Source: UBA1715 sp036752345
GTDB taxonomy: Bacteria > Bacteroidota > Bacteroidia > Bacteroidales > UBA1715
NCBI GenBank assembly: GCA_036752345.1
Contig: DAIOSV010000041.1
Span: 1-21,924, forward strand
DNA: 21,924 nt
Reading direction: 5' to 3'
The translations under genes and the position numbers were made by a program. Shown piece by piece: positions 16,189 to 21,924 of this stretch. Numbering within the stretch: the stretch's first letter is position 1; every line of letters begins with the position of its first letter. The notes beneath the pieces are model-generated. The model was not told the DNA's origin. It did not search any database and saw only the letters and a program-made list of their open reading frames with translations.

Positions 16189-17181
16189 ATGAAAAAAATC
16201 CTTCTGTATATTACGATAGTAGTGGCATTTGCCTCATGTAAAGGCGGCATTGGTGGAAGTTCCATGACCGGAGAACCAGGTGATATGCTTGTGGTTATCA
16301 ACGATGAATACAAGAACACCGAAACGGGCGACAAGATTCAAGAAATTCTCAATGAAGAAGAAATTGGTCTGACGCAATCGGAAGCACCGTTTGCCATTAC
16401 CGTGATAAGCAAAAACAATTTTTCGAGCACATTCCGTACGTACCGCAACATACTCAATCTTGAGGTTGATAAAAAATACGCAAAAGCACAGATTCAATAT
16501 CGCAAAGACCTTTGGGCACAACATCAAGCATACGTTGCCGTGGGTGCAAGCTCTATTGAAGACCTCAAAAACGTGGTAGAACTCAAGCACAAAAAAATTA
16601 TCGAATTTTTTGTGCAAGCTGAAATAGAACGCTACCAACAGTTATACAAATCGGCTAACAACCAAATAGTGGAGAAAGCTGTAAAAGACAATTTTGACCT
16701 CAACATCTCGTGTCCTGTTGGATTCAATGTGAACAAAATTGCTGAGAACTTCATGTGGATTTCATTGGAAACAAATGATTACAGTCAAGGTCTTATCATT
16801 TACACTCGTCCGTACAAAGACACGGCTCAATTTAGCAAAACAGCGCTACTCAACTACCGTGATTCTATTGTGAAAAAATACATACCCGGACCAAGTGCAG
16901 GCAGCTACATGACTACAGAATACATTCTTCCCATTAATCGTGAAGTGGGGAAATACGTGAACAACGACTACACCGTAGAACTACGGGGGAAATGGCGTGT
17001 AGAGAACGATTTTATGGCAGGACCATTTTCGAGCTACACGTTCTGCAACCCGGGCAAAAACACACTCATCACCATAGAAGGGTACGTGTACTATCCTAAC
17101 CAAGAAAAACGCAACTTAATGCGTCAACTACAAGCAATCAGTAGGTCTGCAACATTTGACAAACAGCCTGCTGCAAAATAA
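16189..17181 (+). CDS. DUF4837 family lipoprotein
   Basis: A 330-residue lipoprotein: the signal peptide ends in AFASC with Cys17 as the lipid anchor. The rest matches my knowledge of DUF4837, a family almost confined to Bacteroidota: GEPGDMLVVIND near 30-41, FMWISLETNDYSQGLIIYT near 190-208, the centre IPGPSAGSYM, and the closing FMAGPFSSYTFC and EGYVYYPNQEKRNLMRQL. No molecular function is established for the family. An in-frame upstream ATG at 16168 overlaps the promoter box and was rejected. The stop is 3 nt before the next start, so it is cotranscribed with the prenyltransferase; that pairing could mean a link to the envelope or quinone pool, but this is inference. Confidence 0.88.
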   Translation: MKKILLYITIVVAFASCKGGIGGSSMTGEPGDMLVVINDEYKNTETGDKIQEILNEEEIGLTQSEAPFAITVISKNNFSSTFRTYRNILNLEVDKKYAKAQIQYRKDLWAQHQAYVAVGASSIEDLKNVVELKHKKIIEFFVQAEIERYQQLYKSANNQIVEKAVKDNFDLNISCPVGFNVNKIAENFMWISLETNDYSQGLIIYTRPYKDTAQFSKTALLNYRDSIVKKYIPGPSAGSYMTTEYILPINREVGKYVNNDYTVELRGKWRVENDFMAGPFSSYTFCNPGKNTLITIEGYVYYPNQEKRNLMRQLQAISRSATFDKQPAAK

Positions 17182-17184
17182 GCT

Positions 17185-18039
17185 ATGAAGGTCAAGGATT
17201 TTTTCTCGTTAGTGAAATTTTCGCACACAATTTTTGCGTTGCCCTTTGCGGCAATAGGTTTTTCGCTTGCCGTATGGTACGATGGCTACGCATTTGATTG
17301 GAATCTGTTGCTGTACGTGCTGCTCTGTATGATATTTGCTCGCTCTGCGGCTATGGGGTTTAACCGCCTTGTAGACTCGAAGTTCGATGCCAAAAACGAA
17401 CGCACTGCTCCACGAGAAATTCCCGCAGGAGTGATAAGCAAACACGCCGCTTTGGTATTTGTGATTCTCATGTCGGTACTGTTTGTAGCAACTACGTGGT
17501 TCATTAACCGTATTTGCTTCTACCTCTCTCCTGTTGCCTTGGGCGTGATATTGTTTTATTCTTTCACCAAACGATTTACCTCACTCTGCCACCTTGTGTT
17601 GGGCATAGGACAGTCGCTGGTGCCAATTGGTGCATACTTGGCCGTTTCGGGACAATTTGCCGTAACGCCTATCATCTTTTCGCTCATAGTGCTTGGCTGG
17701 ATGACCGGATTCGACATTTTGTATGCGTTGCAAGATGAGGAATTTGACCGCAAAGAGTCGCTGCACAGCATACCCGAATACTTTGGACGCACCAATGCCT
17801 TGCGCATTTCCATAGGCATTCACGCAGTAACGGCACTGCTTACCATACTTGCAGGCGTATATGCCGATTTTTCATGGCTATACTGGGTGGGCGCTGCTGC
17901 ATTTATTGGCTGCTTGGTGTTTCAACATGCAATAGTGTCGCCGAAAGACATTTCGCGCGTGAACCTTGCCTTTAGCACCACGAATGGCATAGCCAGTGTG
18001 GTATTTGCATCGATTACCATAGCAAGTTTGTTTGTATAA
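17185..18039 (+). CDS. UbiA family prenyltransferase (4-hydroxybenzoate polyprenyltransferase-like)
   Basis: A 284-residue inner-membrane enzyme with about eight helices. Both Asp-rich prenyl-diphosphate motifs are present: Asn60, Asp64 and Asp68 in NRLVDSKFDAKNERTAPR, and Asp184 and Asp188 in YALQDEEFDRKES. It should attach a polyprenyl chain to an aromatic acid. It resembles the putative 4-hydroxybenzoate polyprenyltransferase subgroup (also described as MqnP in futalosine-type menaquinone synthesis) more than MenA, so a quinone role is likely but the exact acceptor is unproven. No other quinone genes are in the window. It is tightly coupled to the DUF4837 gene. No terminator is visible after it; a 21-bp tandem repeat follows instead. 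Confidence 0.87.
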   Translation: MKVKDFFSLVKFSHTIFALPFAAIGFSLAVWYDGYAFDWNLLLYVLLCMIFARSAAMGFNRLVDSKFDAKNERTAPREIPAGVISKHAALVFVILMSVLFVATTWFINRICFYLSPVALGVILFYSFTKRFTSLCHLVLGIGQSLVPIGAYLAVSGQFAVTPIIFSLIVLGWMTGFDILYALQDEEFDRKESLHSIPEYFGRTNALRISIGIHAVTALLTILAGVYADFSWLYWVGAAAFIGCLVFQHAIVSPKDISRVNLAFSTTNGIASVVFASITIASLFV

Positions 18040-18080
18040 ACGTGGTGAACGCCATGATTTTCCACTAACCGATAAGGTGT

Positions 18081-18290
18081 TTTCTTTTTCTAGGAGATAG
18101 TTTCCTTTTTTTAGTGGCTTACTTCCTTTTTTTAGTCGTTCGTTTCCTTTTCTTAGTCACTCGTTTCCTTTTTCTAGCAACGTACTTCCTTTTCTTGGTG
18201 GCCTGTTTCCTTTTTTTTGTAGCTTACTTCCATTTTTTAGGTGCGTATACCCTTTTTGCAGTTTCTTATTTGCTATTCGCAGGAGTTATT
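18081..18290. repeat. Ten-unit 21-bp imperfect tandem repeat (pyrimidine-rich on +)
   Basis: Ten consecutive 21-bp units, with boundaries at 18081, 18102, 18123, 18144, 18165, 18186, 18207, 18228, 18249 and 18270. The core TTCCTTTTTYTAG is almost constant in units 1-6 and decays at both edges. In one + frame (open from 18069 to the stop at 18354-18356) each unit reads roughly FLFLV(A/T)(Y/R). The only recognised start in that frame is a GTG at 18114, inside unit 1, so I do not annotate a CDS. The repeat fills most of the 286-base space between the convergent ubiA-like and DUF1801 genes; the rest of that space holds nothing I recognise. Confidence 0.85.
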
Positions 18291-18325
18291 TTCTTCAAAG
18301 TGGGAGACTTTCCCATATCAGTAGT

Positions 18326-18691
18326 TCACTTCTTCGCTTTTACTTTGTTTTCCTGAACGCGGAATGCAACTATTTTTTCTATAAGATTGAAAGGAATTGG
18401 TTTATTGAGAGGAAACTGAACCGAACCTTTCCCCTGTTTATAGGGGGAAAGTTCTTCCTCAAATTTTGAATGCCCTGTTGGCGTGGCATAGAATCCAATA
18501 TGATGTTTGAACCCTGCAAAATATACAAGTGGTTTGCCGTATAGCTTGTATGCAGGCATGTTGTAGGCAAAACTTTCTTCAGCATCAGGAGCTTGTTCTC
18601 GTATTATGGAACGTATTTTTCCCATAATTACCTGAACATCTTGCGGGAAGGTTTGCAGGTACTGGTCAACCGATGTTATTCTCGTTTCCAT
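18326..18691 (-). CDS. DUF1801 (YdhG/Fra-like) family protein
   Basis: A 121-residue cytoplasmic protein matching the DUF1801 / frataxin-like YdhG family over its whole length: SVDQYLQTFP at the start, APDAEESFAYNMPAYKLYGK in the middle, VYFAGFKHHIGFYATP, then ELSPYKQGKGSVQFPLNKPIP and LIEKIVAFRVQEN near the end. The Bacillus member Fra has been described as an iron chaperone, but most relatives are untested. The basic tail KVKAKK is ordinary for the family. The gene starts 12 nt after the DUF347 gene stops, so it looks like the last gene of a three-gene operon. Confidence 0.85.
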   Translation of the reverse strand: METRITSVDQYLQTFPQDVQVIMGKIRSIIREQAPDAEESFAYNMPAYKLYGKPLVYFAGFKHHIGFYATPTGHSKFEEELSPYKQGKGSVQFPLNKPIPFNLIEKIVAFRVQENKVKAKK

Positions 18692-18703
18692 AGTAGCACA
18701 TGG

Positions 18704-19468
18704 TTATGACCGCTTGCACGCTGCTGCCTCACATTTTTCTTTCTTAGTATTTATGATGAGCAACAGTATCATGATACTCACAGCAATAAGAGACGAACTC
18801 AATGTGCCAAGTTCCATACCTCCTTTGTTCAAAGGTTTTGTTAAGAAATCGCCAAAGGTTGCTCCAAATGGTCGTGTGAAAATGAACGCAATCCAAAACA
18901 ACACAACATGATTAATGTTGCTCAAATAATGGAGTAACACCACAACGACAATTACGGCACCGGTTATCATAGCACCGGCTAAATAACTTAAGCCGAAATA
19001 CTCTCCTAAAAAATCGCCGAAAGCGGTACCTAAACTATTGGAAAATAGAATTGCAATCCAGTAATAGAGCTCCTTTGGCTTGTCACTAATAGGATATACT
19101 TGCAAGTTTTTGTATTTCTTATACCACAAAAACAAGGTGGTTGCTAAACAAGATACGAGTAGTATGGTGCCCAACGTATAGCCTAAATGAAGTGTTCGGT
19201 CTATAAAGTCGGAAATTTCAGTCCCTAGTGTTGTAGTTCCTATTATTACTAACCAGTAAATAACAGGAATATGCTTCTTGACACTTAATTGGGTAAACAA
19301 CACCGTCATGAAAAATGCGAGGGTAATGAGTATTCCAATTCCATATCCAAGATTTAAGGTCATTGAGAGAAAATCGCCCAATGTTTCTCCGAGCGTAGTT
19401 GCTACTATTTTCATGAGCCAGAAAATCAATGTTATCTTGGCTACTTTGTTTACTTCATTTGATGTCAT
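18704..19468 (-). CDS. DUF347 / COG4705 four-repeat integral membrane protein
   Basis: A 254-residue inner-membrane protein with about eight helices, built from four internal repeats that each carry a G-x-x-x-(G/S)-DF(L/I) centre: TLGETLGDFLS (25-35), TLGTEISDFID (80-90), SLGTAFGDFLG (145-155) and PFGATFGDFLT (200-210). This is the hallmark of the uncharacterised DUF347/COG4705 'membrane-anchored protein' family. An acidic Asp in the helix of every repeat suggests a cation or proton path, which is inference. The C-terminus, KKEKCEAAACKRS, is basic with two Cys. It starts 18 nt after the outer-membrane barrel gene and ends 12 nt before the DUF1801 gene. Confidence 0.85.
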   Translation of the reverse strand: MTSNEVNKVAKITLIFWLMKIVATTLGETLGDFLSMTLNLGYGIGILITLAFFMTVLFTQLSVKKHIPVIYWLVIIGTTTLGTEISDFIDRTLHLGYTLGTILLVSCLATTLFLWYKKYKNLQVYPISDKPKELYYWIAILFSNSLGTAFGDFLGEYFGLSYLAGAMITGAVIVVVVLLHYLSNINHVVLFWIAFIFTRPFGATFGDFLTKPLNKGGMELGTLSSSLIAVSIMILLLIINTKKEKCEAAACKRS

Positions 19469-19486
19469 TTTGATATTTTTTTACAT

Positions 19487-20248
19487 TTAAATTGCTACTT
19501 GTAATGCGAGATACCCAATATACACATCCTCATTGCCTTTGGGCAAAATAATAGTTTTTCCTGCTGAAAATAGAAGTTTACTCCATGACGTTATTGTCAT
19601 CCTTGCTCCAACATTCAGAAACATGGTTGATTCGCTAAAATTCGTATTTGAGGTTCCATTTACTTCGACAGCTGCGTTGATTCGTGCATTAAATTCTCTT
19701 GCATAGAGTGCTCCATACGTCCACGAATCTTCGGTTTTTGTATTTATGAGCCGGCCCAATTCTATTCCGAAACTATTTTGATTATAGTCTTTTTGAAATT
19801 CGAGAGGAAGAAAGAATTCTGTTCCTTCATCAATTACCCCTTTGGTAACTGCATTGTTTGACAAAACGAAAGAACACGCAGGGTGCGTTGAGATAGCGAT
19901 TCCTGCACTATCTTGGTCAACAAACCGGAACTTGGTTCCAATGCCCATTTTGCCAATTCCGTTGTCTGAGCCTTCTCCTTGTACATATCGAGAAACAAGC
20001 GGAACTTCAAAATTAATATGCTGACGTGCACTCACTCCGTAATTGATATCGATAAAAGGAAATTCAATAGACGTTTCAGAGGCGGTATGTTCGGCAGTGA
20101 TTCCAGAATTAATTTCCAAATGCCCTTTATCTACAGTGCCCGGATCATCTGTTATCATTGGAGGTCCTCCTTGCGCGAATGTTTGGAGGCTAAGGCAAAA
20201 GAATGTCAGAATATGTATTGCTTTTACTCTATAAAACAGGCATTTCAT
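19487..20248 (-). CDS. Outer-membrane beta-barrel (phenol MetA-pathway / transporter-like)
   Basis: A 253-residue protein with a signal peptide ending near TFAQ|G (residues 26-27) and then GPPMITDDPGTVDKGHLEIN, the typical opening of the 'putative MetA-pathway of phenol degradation' outer-membrane family. The rest alternates polar and hydrophobic residues with frequent G, Y and aromatic ends, as in a barrel of roughly ten to twelve strands, and it ends YIGYLALQVAI. The name of the family comes from a single aromatic-degradation locus and should not be read as a substrate. It is the first gene of a leftward operon with a DUF347 inner-membrane protein. No convincing promoter box was seen upstream. 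Confidence 0.75.
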   Translation of the reverse strand: MKCLFYRVKAIHILTFFCLSLQTFAQGGPPMITDDPGTVDKGHLEINSGITAEHTASETSIEFPFIDINYGVSARQHINFEVPLVSRYVQGEGSDNGIGKMGIGTKFRFVDQDSAGIAISTHPACSFVLSNNAVTKGVIDEGTEFFLPLEFQKDYNQNSFGIELGRLINTKTEDSWTYGALYAREFNARINAAVEVNGTSNTNFSESTMFLNVGARMTITSWSKLLFSAGKTIILPKGNEDVYIGYLALQVAI

Positions 20249-20337
20249 GTTCGTATTTCTTTGTACCCTATGTAACGTGGTTTCTTACAGAGTAAGTATC
20301 AAAAGCACTCTATTTTTTTGCATGCCACCGCCAATGT

Positions 20338-20820
20338 TCATTCGTATTTCTTTTCAGAGATTCTAAACGTATAATTATGATATACGTCTGTAGCTTCCCC
20401 CAACGTTGAACCATATTCTTTGTATGTGCCGTATATCCAAAAAGAATTACTTTGATATAAATTCTCAGAATAAGCAATGACGGTATCAGGGGCGAATTTT
20501 AGTGTCGTTACATTCTGATTTGACGAAACTATATGGATACTATCAAAAACTTGTGCAGCCAATTCGTTTGGTTTTAATTGTTCGTAGGTGGTATATATTG
20601 TGGTATCAGAGCCACTCGGCAAAAGGATAAGGGTGTCACGGTAGTGCCACTTCTCATCTTTATACATGGTGCCATACATCTGGTCTTGTTTTGGATAGAG
20701 GTGAATGGTCAATTCACTGTTTGTGTCATTCTTTATCAATAACTGCATCATATCGTGTGTGCTTTCTCTGCACGATGTGAATGCAACAAATAGAAGGAAA
20801 ATTATGGTTTGTTTTTTCAT
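20338..20820 (-). CDS. Small lipoprotein of unknown function
   Basis: A 160-residue protein that I do not recognise. The first 17 residues are a lipoprotein signal with VAFTSC as lipobox (Cys17). The mature part looks like an all-beta periplasmic domain, with alternating hydrophobic residues in ELTIHLYPKQ, DTLILLPSGSDTTIY and NVTTLKFAPDTVIAYS. It has the size and style of the many single-domain lipoproteins in Bacteroidota. An exact TAnnTTTG box is found about 75 nt upstream, and 89 nt without any clear signal separate it from the barrel gene downstream, so cotranscription with that operon is possible but not shown. Confidence 0.7.
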   Translation of the reverse strand: MKKQTIIFLLFVAFTSCRESTHDMMQLLIKNDTNSELTIHLYPKQDQMYGTMYKDEKWHYRDTLILLPSGSDTTIYTTYEQLKPNELAAQVFDSIHIVSSNQNVTTLKFAPDTVIAYSENLYQSNSFWIYGTYKEYGSTLGEATDVYHNYTFRISEKKYE

Positions 20821-20894
20821 GTCTTAATTTTTAATGCGTTCTACAAATGGTTGCGTTGGTCTTGTATGACACACAATAGTTTATTTTCAACTAC

Positions 20895-20902
20895 CAAATG
20901 TA
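20895..20902 (-). promoter_or_regulatory. -7 promoter box for the small lipoprotein gene
   Basis: TACATTTG on the minus strand is an exact TAnnTTTG match, 74 nt before the ATG at 20820, a longer leader than elsewhere in this window. Confidence 0.5.
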
Positions 20903-20984
20903 GGCAATTCTGATATAAAAAGTGTTCTTTTTTCATGAAATACTACCATACAGCCACTTTTGATTTCCTATTGGGTTGTATAAC

Positions 20985-21026
20985 AAAAAAGAACCATGTC
21001 ACCAAAAAAAACGGATAGCATGGTCC
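20985..21026 (-). terminator. Candidate terminator of the FISUMP gene
   Basis: On the minus strand GGACCATG (21026-21019) can pair with CATGGTTC (20998-20991), 8 bp with one G-T pair, followed by six T (20990-20985). The 20-nt loop is large, so strength is uncertain. Confidence 0.6.
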
Positions 21027-21046
21027 CCCTGTCAAAAAAAAAGTAT

Positions 21047-21924
21047 TTATTCCTTAATACAACGAACAGACATGCCGTTCGCCCCACCGCCGATGATCAT
21101 GCTGTGACTGAGGCTGTAAAAGTACAGGTATCTGGCGTATGAACCATTAACCGTACTTGACCAATAGGAGCCCTGGGACCCCACATTACTGAGCGAAGCA
21201 CTGCTGCTGGGGCGGCAACCAGCCATGGGCAATTTAAGGGGCGAGGCAAAAGCACCGGCTGCATCCGGGCTACTCCAAGTAGCAGCTTCAGCCACCCATT
21301 CCGCTTCGGTTGGTATGCGATAGCCACTTGGGCAAGGGTTATTGGTGCCACTTACGCCCTGCCATAAATCGAAGTTTTGTGGGCTACGCCAGTCGTAAGG
21401 AGTGCTATTACTAGTGATAAAATCGCCATGCCCGGGAGTATCACTTGTTGCTAATGTAGTTGATGTGCTTGATGTTCTGCTTTCGTGACCATCGGCAGCA
21501 CGCCCCCATTGGTACAGGTCGCCATAAGCAGCTTCATCAGTGCTACTGGTAGCTACCTGCGAAGCTCCGAGGTTGCGGTCCATCCATATTCTACCAGTGG
21601 CAGAAAGCACATCATTTTCACCTAGCATTGGCGCCCATTGAGGTTTATTATTAATAAAGTACAAAATCTGTCCATTACTAGTTGCAGACGCAACGGTTAC
21701 CCATGCTGAACCGTTCCAATACAACATTTCACCAGGTTGGGTTCCTTTTTGTGGTATCTCGCTACGAACTTTTGCCGTTGAATCTGCCAAGGCTGTTTTG
21801 GTTGCCAATGCGCTTAAATCTTGATCACCAGTGTTGGTGCCTGAGATTGCAGCAAGTTTTGTTTTCTCGGCACTTGTATAATCGTTTGTAGATAAACCTT
21901 TGCCTGCTTCTACATCAACTTTTG
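21047..21924 (-). CDS. FISUMP domain surface protein with phage-tail-fibre-like repeats (partial, runs off right edge)
   Basis: The frame is open from the right edge to the stop at 21047, about 292 codons; the N-terminus lies outside. The visible N-terminal part carries repeat language common in phage tail fibres and surface proteins: GKGLSTNDYTSAEKTKLAAI, then SGTNTGDQDLSALATKTALA and DSTAKVRSEIP. A short link, GEMLYWNGSAWVTVAS, precedes a Fibrobacter succinogenes major paralogous (FISUMP) domain: WMDRNLGASQVATSSTDEAA, GDLYQWGRAADGHES, NPCPSGYRIPTEAEW, LKLPMAGCRPSS, GSYWSST and the closing SVRCIKE. FISUMP proteins are thought to be exported surface or adhesin-like proteins, related in fold to the formylglycine-generating-enzyme/C-type-lectin group; binding targets are unknown. 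A TTG at 21808 is not the start, since the frame continues upstream. No type IX sorting domain is seen at the C-terminus. Confidence 0.85.
   Translation of the reverse strand, partial: KVDVEAGKGLSTNDYTSAEKTKLAAISGTNTGDQDLSALATKTALADSTAKVRSEIPQKGTQPGEMLYWNGSAWVTVASATSNGQILYFINNKPQWAPMLGENDVLSATGRIWMDRNLGASQVATSSTDEAAYGDLYQWGRAADGHESRTSSTSTTLATSDTPGHGDFITSNSTPYDWRSPQNFDLWQGVSGTNNPCPSGYRIPTEAEWVAEAATWSSPDAAGAFASPLKLPMAGCRPSSSASLSNVGSQGSYWSSTVNGSYARYLYFYSLSHSMIIGGGANGMSVRCIKE

Noticed and set aside
18081..18290. CRISPR array
   Set aside because: Units are directly adjacent and 21 bp long, with no unique spacers between constant repeats, and no cas genes are present.
18114..18356. An 80-residue + strand CDS with FLFLVxx repeats
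   Set aside because: Kept as a repeat and a finding, not a CDS: the start is a GTG within a repeat unit, no promoter box is seen, and it overlaps the DUF1801 gene.
21047..21808. FISUMP gene starting at TTG 21808
   Set aside because: The frame remains open with matching repeat sequence to the window edge, so the gene is partial.

Overview
The window looks like part of a Bacteroidota genome, most likely order Bacteroidales, assembled from short reads or a metagenome: two runs of exactly 100 N (2026-2125 and 14495-14594) are scaffold placeholders. The phylum call rests on repeated TAnnTTTG -7 promoter boxes just upstream of genes, no Shine-Dalgarno sequences, Bacteroidota-typical families (DUF4837 lipoprotein, MMPL/acyltransferase fusion, FISUMP domain protein) and several short lipoproteins with a Cys near residue 17. 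No rRNA, tRNA, insertion sequence or CRISPR array was seen.

Left part (1-5783): a long leftward VWA-domain membrane protein runs off the left edge. It faces away from a large rightward fusion protein (MMPL/RND-like exporter, then PlsC-type acyltransferase, then a methyltransferase-like remnant) that contains the first gap. A small secreted protein of unknown function follows.

Metabolic core (5894-9765): gdhA (NADP-type glutamate dehydrogenase) has its own promoter and a strong terminator. Next comes a two-gene operon for an NfnAB-type bifurcating ferredoxin/NADH/NADP+ oxidoreductase, also with its own terminator. GDH uses NADPH to fix ammonium and Nfn can supply NADPH, so the neighbourhood makes biochemical sense.

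Membrane-transport stretch (9808-16068): a membrane O-acyltransferase and a convergent lipoprotein gene whose stop codons sit in the two arms of one inverted repeat; a TSUP permease divergent from that lipoprotein; a Na+/solute symporter; the second gap, flanked by heptamer repeats; and a MATE exporter. Then a DUF4837 lipoprotein and a UbiA-family prenyltransferase form a tight pair (16189-18039).

Right part (18040-21924): a ten-unit 21-bp tandem repeat, then a leftward three-gene operon (outer-membrane barrel, four-repeat DUF347/COG4705 membrane protein, DUF1801 protein), a small lipoprotein gene, and the C-terminal part of a FISUMP surface protein carrying phage-tail-fibre-like repeats that runs off the right edge.

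Most of the window is ordinary chromosomal housekeeping and envelope content. I did not find a clearly new multi-gene system. The best candidates for a second look are the 21-bp repeat whose variation looks codon-aware, the barrel/DUF347/DUF1801 operon, and the truncated methyltransferase tail of the acyltransferase fusion.
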